This document shows positions 32,804-41,230 of a DNA stretch of 64,000 bases, piece by piece. Origin of the DNA: Pseudomonadota bacterium (GTDB lineage: Bacteria > Myxococcota_A > Polyangia > Polyangiales > Polyangiaceae); assembly GCA_023431345.1 (NCBI GenBank), contig JAEYWK010000049.1, forward strand, positions 1 through 64,000. The letters run 5' to 3'. The notes below the pieces were generated by a model. The model was given only the letters and a program-made list of their open reading frames with translations. It was not told where the DNA came from and did not search any database. A program made the position numbers and the translations under genes. The number at the start of each line of letters is the position of its first letter. Within the stretch, counting starts at the first letter, position 1.

Positions 32804-34588
32804 GTGTCCGTACCGACAGAGCGCGAACGTCGTGATGGGAACAAGAAGAGCCCGCCCCGCTCGGGTACGGGTCGTGAGGAGCTGCGCAGCACCTGGTTCC
32901 GGCCGTACTTGCTCCGCCTGCGGGCCGAGCGCGGTGAGGCGGCGCTGCGTGCCCTGCTATCGACGGCCGGCATCCCGATCGGCCTGATGAACGACGACGC
33001 GGGCTGGCTGTCGGTCAACGCCGGCAAGCGCTTGCTGCGCGCGCTGGCGTCGGCCCTCGGTCCCGACGCGGTCGGTGATCGCGGCGCGTGGATGACTCAC
33101 CCGGAATCGCTCGGGGCGTACGTGCGCATGCTGCGCGTCGCCTCCGCCCCTGAAGACGCCTACCGCTACCTCGCCGCCAACGCCTCCGAGACCACGCGCG
33201 TCGGCACCTGTGAGCTGAAGGCGGCGGGGCCGAGCTCGGCCGAGATCGTGTACCGCCCGCGCCAAGAGAGCGAAGAGGGCCAAGCCGATGAGCTGCTGTG
33301 CGCCGCCCGCCGCGCCGAGCTCGCGGCCATCCCGCTGATCTGGGGCTTGCCCGCGGCCGTCATCGAGCATCCGCGCTGCCTCGCGCGAGGAGACGCCGAG
33401 TGTGACTACTTGGTGCGCTGGAAATTCGGGCAGAAGCGCTCGATAGCGGTGGGCGCGCTGCTGGGCGCCGCAGCCAGCGGCGGCGCGGTGATGATATCGG
33501 GCAGCCTCGTCGCGGCCGGCATCGGCGCGGGGGTGGGCGGCGCCCTCGGCGCGGCGCTCGGTATCGCCAGCCAGCGCGTCGCCGAAGAGCGCTCCTTGCG
33601 CGTCTTCGAGAAGCACCGCATCGCGGCGCTCGAGCGCGGGCTCGAGGTGCGCGGCCACTTCCGCGAAGCCGCCGGCGACATGATCGGCAGCGTGCTCGGC
33701 GGTAAATACCGCATCCTGCGCAAAATCGGCTCGGGTGGGATCGGGGTCGTGTACGCGGCCGAGCACGTCGCGCTCGGCACCGAGGTCGCGGTCAAGGTGC
33801 TGCGCGGCGCCGCCGCCATGGACGCGTCCGAGATCGCGCGCCTGCGCCGCGAAGCGCGCGTGCAGGGCTCGATCGAGCACCCGAACGTGGTGCGTACGCT
33901 CGACCTCGACGAGCTGCCGGACGGCTCGATCTACGTCGTCATGGAGCTGCTGCGTGGCCACAGCTTGGCCTCGCTGCTCAAGCAGCACGGCCTGGTCGCG
34001 GCCGGCTTCGCGGTGCCGATGTTCACGCAGGTATGCCGCGCGCTGTGGGCGGCGCACCAGCTCGGCGTCGTGCACCGCGATTTGAAGCCCGGCAACATCT
34101 TCATTTGCGACGACAAGACGATCAAGGTGCTCGACTTCGGCATGAGCAAGTTCAACGAGGCCGAGTCACTCACCCAGGATGGTTATACGCTCGGCACGCC
34201 CGAGTACATGGCTCCCGAGCAGTGCATCGGCGCGCCCGTCGACGCCCGCACCGACTTGTACGCGCTCGGGGTGATGATGTTCGAGGCCGTGACCGGCGAT
34301 TTGCCCATCCGCGGCCGCAACCGGCGCGAGCTGCTCGAGCTGCACCAGCGCGCGATCCCTCGCACCATCATCGAGGCGCGTCCGGATCTGCCGCTGCCGG
34401 AGGGGCTGAGCTCGGCGATCGCCCAGTGCTTGCGCAAGCGCGCCGCGGAGCGACCGACCAACTCGCGGGAGCTCGAGAAGGCGCTGTCGGCGATCCCCCT
34501 CGAGGGCTACCCCGAAGAGTATCCGAGCGACGTGCCTCGGCACTCGTCCGACGCGCCGTCGTCGCGTAGCGTGCCCGCTCCGCGCTGA
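32804..34588 (+). CDS. Ser/Thr protein kinase with N-terminal sensor-like domain
   Basis: A GTG at 32804 preceded by GAAGGA gives 594 residues; a TTG at 32756 behind GGGAGGT is the alternative. Residues ~20-210 form an alpha/beta domain ending CLARGDAECDYLVRW, a C-x-A-x-G-D-x-x-C pattern that recalls V4R-type ligand-binding domains. Residues ~215-254 are two hydrophobic, Gly/Ala-rich helices. The kinase domain starts near 302 (GSGGIGVVYAAEH), with AVKVL lysine, HRDLKPGN, DFG and GTPEYMAPEQ, all intact. Most myxobacterial kinases put the kinase first and the sensor last; here the order is reversed. If the two helices span the membrane once each, both flanking domains lie on the same side, so sensing could be cytoplasmic. 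Confidence 0.9.
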   Translation: MSVPTERERRDGNKKSPPRSGTGREELRSTWFRPYLLRLRAERGEAALRALLSTAGIPIGLMNDDAGWLSVNAGKRLLRALASALGPDAVGDRGAWMTHPESLGAYVRMLRVASAPEDAYRYLAANASETTRVGTCELKAAGPSSAEIVYRPRQESEEGQADELLCAARRAELAAIPLIWGLPAAVIEHPRCLARGDAECDYLVRWKFGQKRSIAVGALLGAAASGGAVMISGSLVAAGIGAGVGGALGAALGIASQRVAEERSLRVFEKHRIAALERGLEVRGHFREAAGDMIGSVLGGKYRILRKIGSGGIGVVYAAEHVALGTEVAVKVLRGAAAMDASEIARLRREARVQGSIEHPNVVRTLDLDELPDGSIYVVMELLRGHSLASLLKQHGLVAAGFAVPMFTQVCRALWAAHQLGVVHRDLKPGNIFICDDKTIKVLDFGMSKFNEAESLTQDGYTLGTPEYMAPEQCIGAPVDARTDLYALGVMMFEAVTGDLPIRGRNRRELLELHQRAIPRTIIEARPDLPLPEGLSSAIAQCLRKRAAERPTNSRELEKALSAIPLEGYPEEYPSDVPRHSSDAPSSRSVPAPR

Positions 34589-34808
34589 GCCGCAGCTGTC
34601 GCCGCCCGGGCTCGCGTCACGGCCGCCGCCGAGCGACTGCGCGTGACAACGTTGTCGAAGCGCGTTGTGGCAGCGCCGCAATCTGTCACGTTGGGAAAGC
34701 CCCGTTCCACGGGGCGATAGCGCGATTTTATCAGCGCTTGCTGGGGGCCGCCCGCGACGGCGGCCGAGCGTCAGATCACGGCATGAGCTTTGCTCCGTCG
34801 CCCAATCC
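34589..34808. promoter_or_regulatory. Intergenic region with a perfect 12-bp palindrome
   Basis: GACAACGTTGTC at 34645-34656 is a perfect 12-base dyad, a typical size and symmetry for a dimeric repressor. A small hairpin, GCCCC-(7)-GGGGC, is at 34699-34715. An AT-richer patch (GCGATTTTATCAG) lies near 34722-34734. The region follows the kinase gene and precedes the composite phospholipase-like/barrel gene, so it probably carries the promoter of the latter. Confidence 0.45.
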
Positions 34809-36452
34809 ATGCGTGGAGCAACTCGCGTAATCACAGGCTTGTTTAGTTTTATCTTACCAGCGACGGCGGCCGCATACACCATCGAGACGGCCGCCACCCC
34901 AGGGTGTCACGAGGAGATTACGATCGCCGCTTGGCGGCAAGCCGCGGCCACGTTCCCGGAGCAGACGGCGGCGCTGCCGTCGCGCGGTGACGACGAGGCG
35001 CTGATCGACGATGTGCCGTTTACGGTCGACAAATCGCTGCGCAGTATCGGCCCTGTCACGCTCCTGCTCGGCGTGCGTGACAACGACATCAAGTCCTTCG
35101 GAGCGACGGATCTCAAGAACCTCACCCCGGCGGCGTCCGATCCGGGCGGGCAGAGCGAGCATTGTCTGCGCGCGCCGGAGCACGACGAGCCGGAAGGGAC
35201 GCGCCAGGCCGTCGAAGCGTGCCGTGACTTCATCCGCGGCAAGCTGCTGCGGGCCCTCGATGGTCTCGACGAGCAGGGCAGGCCCGACGGCACGAAGCGG
35301 GAGAAGCTGCGCGTCGCGCTGGCCATTCGCGACGAGGTCGAGGTCAGCGTGCCGACGTTCTTCTTGAACGCGGGGCGGGCGCTGCACGCGATTCAGGACA
35401 GCTTCACCCACTCGTTTCGCAACCCGGACGACCCGGGAAAGATCCGCGTGGTGCTCAACTTCGTCGAGTATACCCAAGACACGCTGACCGAAGCGTCCGA
35501 CGGGCCGCCCCATGCGTCCGAGCTGGACAGGTGCGACGACGCAGATGAGCTCCGCGCCGAGCGGAGGGCCCTAGCGGTGAAGGCGAGCAGCGCCGCGCTG
35601 ATGGCGCTCCTCGATCCGTCGCGCGACCGTTCCGGGAGAGAGGCGGCCGTGGAAGAGATGTTGAACGACTACGTCGCCTTCGATGAAGGCACGGCTTGCA
35701 GCATCGACGACGGCTGGTGCGACGCCCCCGAGCGCGGCTATGAATCGCCGACGCTGCGTTGTCAGCTCGGCGGCGTACCGAGCAGCTCGGCCGGCTTCGC
35801 GAGCTTGCTCTTGGTCGGGGTGGCGCTACTCCGGCGCCGTAAAGGGCTCGCCAGCTGCGTGCTCGCGCTGGCGCTGTTCACGTTTGGCAAGCCAGCGCAT
35901 GCCGCCGACGACAGCGGGCCGATTGATGGCCCCATGGCCGCGTTCTCGGGTGAGAGTGACGCCGCCGTGGTCGGCAAGGTCGACAAAGCGGGCCAGTTCT
36001 TCGGGCGCGCCGCGATCGGCGCCTCTTACGACAACTCCGCGCTCTCGGGTGGCGTCGGGCTTCGGTACCAGCTCTCGACGGGCTGGATGACCGGCATCGA
36101 CGCCGAATGGAACCCCTACATCGCCAAGACTCCGAGTGAGATACGCTCGGGCTCGGCCAACGCTTACGTCAGCCTGATTCGTCGCTGGCAGCTTCGATAC
36201 GAGCCCGTCAACATCCGGTCGGGCATCTCGCTCGGCGCGAGCATGCTGATGTTCGACTTGGTCGGCGCTGACAAGTACAGCATGGGTCCGTACTTCGGCC
36301 TCAGCTTTTTGGGCGTCGAGTGGAAGCTGGCGCGCGGCTTCTATCTGACCGTCGATCCCACCTACATCGCCATGCCCGTGCCGAGCATCGTCGGGGTCCC
36401 CTTCATGTACAAGCAGTATCGCTTCTTGGTGGGCGTCGAGTTTGGCGGATGA
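34809..36452 (+). CDS. Composite ORF: phospholipase C-like exported domain followed by an outer-membrane barrel
   Basis: The ATG at 34809 starts a clean signal peptide (MRGATRVITGLFSFILPATA). Residues ~22-320 are mainly helical with CHEEITIAAWRQAA near the start and ALHAIQDSFTHSF later, the kind of His/Asp pattern seen in zinc-dependent phospholipase C/nuclease folds. Then comes a Cys and GFASLLLVGVALLRRRKG, which looks exactly like a C-terminal MYXO-CTERM-type anchor. Instead of stopping, the frame runs into a second hydrophobic stretch ending A-H-A, a good signal-peptide end, and a ~185-residue beta-barrel-like domain ending FLVGVEFGG. So one open frame carries what looks like two exported proteins. 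See the internal start entry. Confidence 0.75.
   Translation: MRGATRVITGLFSFILPATAAAYTIETAATPGCHEEITIAAWRQAAATFPEQTAALPSRGDDEALIDDVPFTVDKSLRSIGPVTLLLGVRDNDIKSFGATDLKNLTPAASDPGGQSEHCLRAPEHDEPEGTRQAVEACRDFIRGKLLRALDGLDEQGRPDGTKREKLRVALAIRDEVEVSVPTFFLNAGRALHAIQDSFTHSFRNPDDPGKIRVVLNFVEYTQDTLTEASDGPPHASELDRCDDADELRAERRALAVKASSAALMALLDPSRDRSGREAAVEEMLNDYVAFDEGTACSIDDGWCDAPERGYESPTLRCQLGGVPSSSAGFASLLLVGVALLRRRKGLASCVLALALFTFGKPAHAADDSGPIDGPMAAFSGESDAAVVGKVDKAGQFFGRAAIGASYDNSALSGGVGLRYQLSTGWMTGIDAEWNPYIAKTPSEIRSGSANAYVSLIRRWQLRYEPVNIRSGISLGASMLMFDLVGADKYSMGPYFGLSFLGVEWKLARGFYLTVDPTYIAMPVPSIVGVPFMYKQYRFLVGVEFGG
35820..36452 (+). CDS. Possible internal-start product: outer-membrane barrel protein
   Basis: A GTG at 35820 in the same frame would give a 210-residue protein beginning MALLRRRKGLASCVLALALF and ending its signal at K-P-A-H-A, a textbook Sec signal peptide, then a barrel domain. 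Used this way, the Arg cluster that closes the anchor of the upstream half becomes the positively charged start of the signal peptide. No clear ribosome-binding site precedes the GTG, so translation from here is a hypothesis; a fused product processed after export is the alternative. Confidence 0.35.
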   Translation: MALLRRRKGLASCVLALALFTFGKPAHAADDSGPIDGPMAAFSGESDAAVVGKVDKAGQFFGRAAIGASYDNSALSGGVGLRYQLSTGWMTGIDAEWNPYIAKTPSEIRSGSANAYVSLIRRWQLRYEPVNIRSGISLGASMLMFDLVGADKYSMGPYFGLSFLGVEWKLARGFYLTVDPTYIAMPVPSIVGVPFMYKQYRFLVGVEFGG

Positions 36453-36517
36453 ACCACCGCCGTCAGTGGCGAACGGCACGCGGCGGGCAGGGCTTGCGAG
36501 ACTAGCCGCAGCCCGCC

Positions 36518-38563
36518 TCACTCGCCCTCGAGCGCCAACACCACGAAGCCGTTCGCAGGAATGACCATCCGCGCGGAGCTCGGTAGCCCGTGCAGCGGCG
36601 GCCCGTCTGCGAAGACGGTGCCGCCGTTGCCGGCAACCCCGGGGTTCACCCAGTTGTCGTAAACGTCACTGTTGAAGAGTTCGCGCCAGCGACCGGCGCG
36701 CGGCATGCCGACGCAGTAGTCGTAGTGGGTTTCGTCGCGCAGCGTGGCGACGACCACGACGTCCCTGCCGTAGCCTTCGAGCCAGCGATGGTAAGCGATG
36801 ACGCGATTGTCGTTGTGCACGTGGTAGGTGTTGATGTGTCCCTCTTGCAGCGCGGGTTGGCTTTGGCGCAGGTGGAGTAGCTCGCTCGTGAAGCGATGGT
36901 GATCGATCATCGCTTGGTCCGCACCGAACAGCCCATCCCACCAGATCAAGAACTGGCTCCAATTTTTGACGTCGTCGCTCCACGGCTTGTCTTCGAGCAG
37001 CTCCTGACCCATGAACAAGAACGGGAGGCTAGCGGCGGTGGCCACGAAGCCGAGCGCGACTCGTGCTCGACTGCGGGCGTACCACGAGCGGGCGTTCGAC
37101 GGGTCGGCCAGAGCCACGATCCGAGGCTCACGTGGGTGATGCTCGAAGGGATCCCACAGCACGCGATCGTGATCTTCGACACTTCCGACGTTGGACCAGC
37201 TAGGAAAGCCGAAGCGCGGCTGCAAGGCGGCCGCCACCGCATCTAAATCCACTCGCTCGCCGCCACCGCGCGAGGCCGCTGCGATGGCGCGCCGCACGGC
37301 GAGGCGCAGCCGATCGTCCGACGCGGAGTCGAAGCCCAAACCCTCGGGCGCGCCCGTGATCGGATAGTGTCGATCGCCTGCCCAGTACTCAGCGATCTGA
37401 AGCAGCGACGGATTCAAGAAGCGCAGGGTGCCGGTTATCGCTCGGCAGAATTCGTCGCCGCCGCGCTCGTGGATGATGGTTACCTCGTCGTAGCGGATGC
37501 CATCGATCCGGAAGTGCTGGACGAAGAAGCTCGCGTTGTCGATCAAGAACTGGCGAACGGGCGCCTTCCAGTAGGCGAACACCTTGCCGCCCGCGTGTCC
37601 CTGATCGGTGAAGTATTGGCTGCGGTTGTCGTCGCCGCGCGCCTGCCGATCGAAATAGTAGATGCTGCGATCGTCGAGGCCTCCCCCAGCGTGATTGTAG
37701 ACGAGGTCGAACACCACCGACAGGCCGTGCAGGTGGCAGAGGTCGACCAGCGCCTTGAGTTGATTGGGCCCCGGCGCAATGTCGGAGCGCGTGAGCGGAG
37801 GGCGCGAGAAGCTCTGCAACAGGGCGTTGATGCCGACGAGGCGCCGGTCGAGCTCGGCTGGCTCTACGACTTGGTAGGCCATTTCTGGTGAGAAATAGTC
37901 GAGGCCCGCGTAGCCCAAGCCAATGTCGGTGTCGAACTCTTGAACTGGTAGGAGCTGGATGGCGGTGACGCCGAGCGCGCGCAAGTACGGCAGGCGTTCG
38001 ATGACGTCGAGGAACTTGCCGTAGTCGTGGCGGCGATCGTCGCCGTTCTGGTCGACGGCCCAGAACGCCCCCACGTGCAGCTGATAAACAATCCACTCGT
38101 GGTAGGGGCGAGGCCGCCAGTCAGTGCAGCGCCACGGGTAGCTGGAGTCACGACGAACGAGGCACGGGCCATGGGGAAACTCCGGCTTGCTCGCGAGCTC
38201 GCGCGCGTAAGGATCGCGCTTGAAGCCGGCCGAGCTGCCGTCGCCCAGGCCAACGACCCAGAACAGGTAGGCCGCGCCTTCCTTCAGGCCGTCGACGCCC
38301 AGCGCAAAAGTGCCGTCCCCCAGGCTCAGCATGCGATCCGCTGGGTTTGGGACGTAGTCTTGCCAGCCGCTGGTGGCTGCGGCTTCGGTCACCACGTACA
38401 CGGCGCTCGCTCGCTCCGCCCACGTCCGAAAAGTGACGCCGCCTTCGACGAGGGTGGCGCCCATCGGTGTGCTCGTATCCACGCGCGGCGCGCCGCGCGG
38501 CACCACGTCACTATCGCTCACCACCGCTGTCGCCTCCGCGACCGATCTCAATGATTGAGTCAT
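36518..38563 (-). CDS. GH13 alpha-glucan-active enzyme (branching-enzyme/trehalohydrolase-like)
   Basis: The ATG at 38563 has an excellent GGAGGATCC ribosome-binding site. The 681-residue protein has an N-terminal CBM48-like beta domain (~30-140, GVTFRTWAERASAVYVV), a GH13 TIM barrel and a C-terminal beta domain. Catalytic residues can be placed: nucleophile Asp359 in DGIRYDEVT, acid/base Glu392 in IAEYW, and transition-state Asp464 in EDHD. DLVYNHAGG gives the conserved N-H of region I. CBM48 plus this layout is typical of GlgB and malto-oligosyltrehalose trehalohydrolase; several motifs (PVQEF, FMGQELLED) lean to GlgB, but I cannot separate these or exclude a general amylase. It would act on glycogen or trehalose precursors. 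No glg or tre neighbours. Confidence 0.9.
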   Translation of the reverse strand: MTQSLRSVAEATAVVSDSDVVPRGAPRVDTSTPMGATLVEGGVTFRTWAERASAVYVVTEAAATSGWQDYVPNPADRMLSLGDGTFALGVDGLKEGAAYLFWVVGLGDGSSAGFKRDPYARELASKPEFPHGPCLVRRDSSYPWRCTDWRPRPYHEWIVYQLHVGAFWAVDQNGDDRRHDYGKFLDVIERLPYLRALGVTAIQLLPVQEFDTDIGLGYAGLDYFSPEMAYQVVEPAELDRRLVGINALLQSFSRPPLTRSDIAPGPNQLKALVDLCHLHGLSVVFDLVYNHAGGGLDDRSIYYFDRQARGDDNRSQYFTDQGHAGGKVFAYWKAPVRQFLIDNASFFVQHFRIDGIRYDEVTIIHERGGDEFCRAITGTLRFLNPSLLQIAEYWAGDRHYPITGAPEGLGFDSASDDRLRLAVRRAIAAASRGGGERVDLDAVAAALQPRFGFPSWSNVGSVEDHDRVLWDPFEHHPREPRIVALADPSNARSWYARSRARVALGFVATAASLPFLFMGQELLEDKPWSDDVKNWSQFLIWWDGLFGADQAMIDHHRFTSELLHLRQSQPALQEGHINTYHVHNDNRVIAYHRWLEGYGRDVVVVATLRDETHYDYCVGMPRAGRWRELFNSDVYDNWVNPGVAGNGGTVFADGPPLHGLPSSARMVIPANGFVVLALEGE

Positions 38564-38730
38564 GGATCCTCCTGCGCGTTGACCGGCCCTGGCGCCTCAG
38601 GCCCGCCAATGACCCACTGACGCGCGTCCTCCGCTCCGGCGCGCGTCGTGCGGGCACTTTATCACCGGTTCGCGCTCCAAGGTCCTCGCCCAAACATCTT
38701 ACTAGGACGGAGGGGCCTGGCCCGAGTGAC

Positions 38731-38795
38731 GAGCGCCGTTACATCGACTCTTCCGACTGACGGAGCGCCGTTACATCAACTCTTCTGACGTGACG
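38731..38795. repeat. Tandem 32-bp duplication covering a gene's 3' end
   Basis: Units at 38731-38762 and 38763-38795 both begin GAGCGCCGTTACATC and then read GACTCTTCCGACTGACG or AACTCTTCTGACGTGACG. On the minus strand each unit encodes Ser-Glu-Glu-x-Met-stop: the copy at 38763-38795 is the actual end of the TonB-like protein, the other is a decayed extra copy just beyond the stop. It looks like an old short tandem duplication. Confidence 0.8.
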
Positions 38796-39814
38796 TGAGC
38801 GCGTACCATGCGGCGCGCGGTAGCGGCGAGGTCGGCGGGGTCGCCCAACAGTGATAAAGGCGCGAGCGGGTTGAGCGGGTTCAAGATGTCGACGCGCGTC
38901 GAGCGCGGGCCCGCGCCGCGCGCGAGGGGGATGCCGAGCGCGCGCACCTCGAGCCCGGGGTCGGCGCCGCTCGGGAGCTCGATGCGCGAGCTGACGTGCA
39001 CGGTGAGCTTCACGCCCTTGCCCTGGGGGACGCGCAGCTCGTGACTGACCAAATCGTGGAGGGCCTTTCGGAGCACACGCTCCCAGGTTTCGCGCGCGGA
39101 GCTCGTGGCGCCGAGCGAGCCGCTGACGACCTTGCCGTCGCTGTCGATGATGAAGGTGAACGAGGCGTTGCCGTTGCCGGGCGTCGCCGAGGCGTAGGTG
39201 GCGGCCTCGAGCAGGCGCATCACGGGGCTGCCCGCGCCGTGGCCGCGCGCGCTGTCTCGATCGAGCAAGCCCTGGGCGAGCGCGCGATCGAGGCGACGCT
39301 TCACGGCCCGCGTCTTGTCGGCCTTCTTTCGCGCCGCGCTTCGCGCCGCGCTGTCGCGATCGACGAACGGGTTGCCTTCACCGACGCCGAGCTCGGCCAG
39401 GCTCAGGCGCGGGCCGGTGACGCTCGCGTCGGCGCCGGCTGCGGCCTCGTCGGAGGTGGCGAGGCCGCCTGCTTCCGCGTCCGCGTCTGCCTCAGAAGAG
39501 AGGTCGGGCGACGAAGCGCTGGTAGCAGAGCCGCCCGCGATGGCGCCTCGCTCACGAGGACGGGGCCGCGCGCCGAGCTGGCTTGCAGCCGCGAGCTCCG
39601 CGGACGGGGCGTCGGGCTCGGGAGGGAGCGCGACGCCCGGAGACTCGAGGACGACGTCGAGCTCCAGCTGGGGTTCGGGAGCGCTGCGGTGCGCGAGGAC
39701 TCGCGGCGAGGCTGAGCGCGGGTAGTAGCTCAGGCCAAATAGGGCCACGTGCAAGAGGAGCGAGCCCGCCATCCAGCGCGCGGCACCGCGCTCACTACCC
39801 GTACGGCTCGCCAC
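38771..39814 (-). CDS. TonB-like protein
   Basis: The 347-residue protein has one N-terminal membrane helix (WMAGSLLLHVALFGLSYYP, note the Ser and His typical of TonB anchors), a Pro/Glu/Ala-rich periplasmic spacer (~40-140), and a C-terminal domain. Its ASFTFIIDSDGKVVSGSLG followed by a helix WERVLRKAL resembles the TonB fold. It ends in a tail partly made by a duplicated segment. TonB proteins transmit proton-motive force to outer-membrane receptors; without ExbBD or a receptor nearby, the partner is unknown. Its start lies 10 bases after the stop of the upstream glycosyltransferase gene, so they are probably cotranscribed. Confidence 0.75.
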   Translation of the reverse strand: MASRTGSERGAARWMAGSLLLHVALFGLSYYPRSASPRVLAHRSAPEPQLELDVVLESPGVALPPEPDAPSAELAAASQLGARPRPRERGAIAGGSATSASSPDLSSEADADAEAGGLATSDEAAAGADASVTGPRLSLAELGVGEGNPFVDRDSAARSAARKKADKTRAVKRRLDRALAQGLLDRDSARGHGAGSPVMRLLEAATYASATPGNGNASFTFIIDSDGKVVSGSLGATSSARETWERVLRKALHDLVSHELRVPQGKGVKLTVHVSSRIELPSGADPGLEVRALGIPLARGAGPRSTRVDILNPLNPLAPLSLLGDPADLAATARRMVRAHVTSEELM

Positions 39815-39823
39815 CGCTGGCCC

Positions 39824-41230
39824 TTAGCTCGCCGCAGCAGAGCCCGCAACGCGCGCGTTCGAGCGCAGCGCGGCCGCAGCCAGCAAGCAGAACAAAGGCG
39901 ACAAAAACAGGTGATAGCGGTCTTCGCCGAAGAAGACGACGTGCGTCAGCGCCGTCACGAGCACCACCGCCCACGCCATGCGGCCCCCGGCACCCAGCTG
40001 GGGTCGCCCTGGCAGCGGCGCGAAGGCGAGCAGCGGCGCCGCTACCACGAGCCAATGAAACGGATGCTGCTGGTCGGTGATGCCGTAGAAGATGAGGCCC
40101 GAGAGCAGCACGAACACGCCGACCTGCCAGTACTGCTCGCGCTTCGTCAGCCTGCCGAGCGGCGACGCGACCACGGACAAGGCGCTCGCCGCCAGCAGCA
40201 GCAGGTGCACCGTCGTGAGCAGCGAGCGCGCCGCTGCTTGGCGAGCCTCTGGCCACGCCGCCGGATCGGCTTCGCGCAGGTAGCCGACCGCGAACGACTC
40301 GTGGTTGAAAGTTTGCGCCAGCTTCTTGGGCGCCTTGCCGAGCCAGCTCAGCGGATCCGCCTTGATCGTGCGCCAGCCGACCTCCGCCCAGCAGTCGTCT
40401 TGTTGGACCTGCCCCGTCACGTTCGGACAGCCGTCTTTCCCGCGCAACGTTTGAAATCGGCCGCTTTCGGTGATGGCGCCGATGGCGAGGTTCCAACCGC
40501 CGTTGGTCGAAACCAGCGCGCAGCCGTCCATGCGCAGGCAGTTGCGCACCGTCCAGGGCAAGACGACCACGAACGTGAGGGCGAGCAGCGCCGCGCCGCG
40601 CACCAGAGCTCGCGAAAATGGACGAGGCTCGCTCAGCACGATGAGCGGAACGAGCAGCAGGCTCGCCGGGCGCATCAACGTGAGCACACCCAAGATCAGG
40701 CCGCCGATGACGACGGCGTGCCAGCGGCCACGAAAATGCAGGAGCGTCCAGAGCAGCAGCGTGAGCAAGAACGCAGACGGAATCTCGGTCATCACCAGCG
40801 GGCAGTAGGCGATGAGGCCCGGGTGCAGCGCCGCGACGCCGCCGGCGATGCGGGCGCGCGTGGCACCTAAGTAGGGCAGCGCGATGCGGTGAACCAAGAT
40901 CGCGGTCGCGGCCCCGAGCAGCGCGTTCAAGACCGGCGCCACCAGCAGGTGATCGTCGAAGGCCCGGTAGAAGATGCTCAGTAAACCGCTGTAGCCTACC
41001 GGGTAGTGCGTCCACGGCTTCCACGTCGACACGCCGCGGATCAGCACGTCTTCCGAGTAGCCGAGGCCGGCGGCGATGCGGCTCGCGCCCAAGTGATAGT
41101 AATGGCCGTCCCAGACCGGCTCGCGCGCCCAAGCGATGGCCACGAACAGCCGTGGCAAGACCGCCACCACGCCGAGCGCCCACGAGAAGGCGACGTCGAC
41201 GGTCTTGCGCGTCGCCGGAGCGGCCTGCAT
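39824..41230 (-). CDS. GT39/ArnT-like polyprenyl-sugar glycosyltransferase
   Basis: The ATG at 41230 shares one base with the stop of the upstream ATPase gene (TGATG), so translation is coupled. The 468-residue protein has about ten hydrophobic helices. The first periplasmic loop carries the acidic-aromatic motif expected for GT-C enzymes (AREPVWDGHYYHLGASRI). The loop before the fourth helix has TEIPSAFLLTLLL, common in GT39/ArnT-like proteins. Such enzymes transfer a sugar from a lipid-phosphate donor to lipids or proteins outside the cytoplasm. Acceptor and sugar cannot be predicted. The TonB-like gene follows 10 bases downstream. Confidence 0.85.
   Translation of the reverse strand: MQAAPATRKTVDVAFSWALGVVAVLPRLFVAIAWAREPVWDGHYYHLGASRIAAGLGYSEDVLIRGVSTWKPWTHYPVGYSGLLSIFYRAFDDHLLVAPVLNALLGAATAILVHRIALPYLGATRARIAGGVAALHPGLIAYCPLVMTEIPSAFLLTLLLWTLLHFRGRWHAVVIGGLILGVLTLMRPASLLLVPLIVLSEPRPFSRALVRGAALLALTFVVVLPWTVRNCLRMDGCALVSTNGGWNLAIGAITESGRFQTLRGKDGCPNVTGQVQQDDCWAEVGWRTIKADPLSWLGKAPKKLAQTFNHESFAVGYLREADPAAWPEARQAAARSLLTTVHLLLLAASALSVVASPLGRLTKREQYWQVGVFVLLSGLIFYGITDQQHPFHWLVVAAPLLAFAPLPGRPQLGAGGRMAWAVVLVTALTHVVFFGEDRYHLFLSPLFCLLAAAALRSNARVAGSAAAS

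Noticed and set aside
36453..36517. A terminator between the convergent composite ORF and GH13 gene
   Set aside because: Only partial complementarity (GCGGGC with GCCCGC) is present without a clear stem or T-run.
39795..41183. Second minus-strand frame overlapping the GT39-like gene
   Set aside because: It is a frame-shifted reading of the same strand with an Arg/Ala/Gly-rich composition and no membrane helices.
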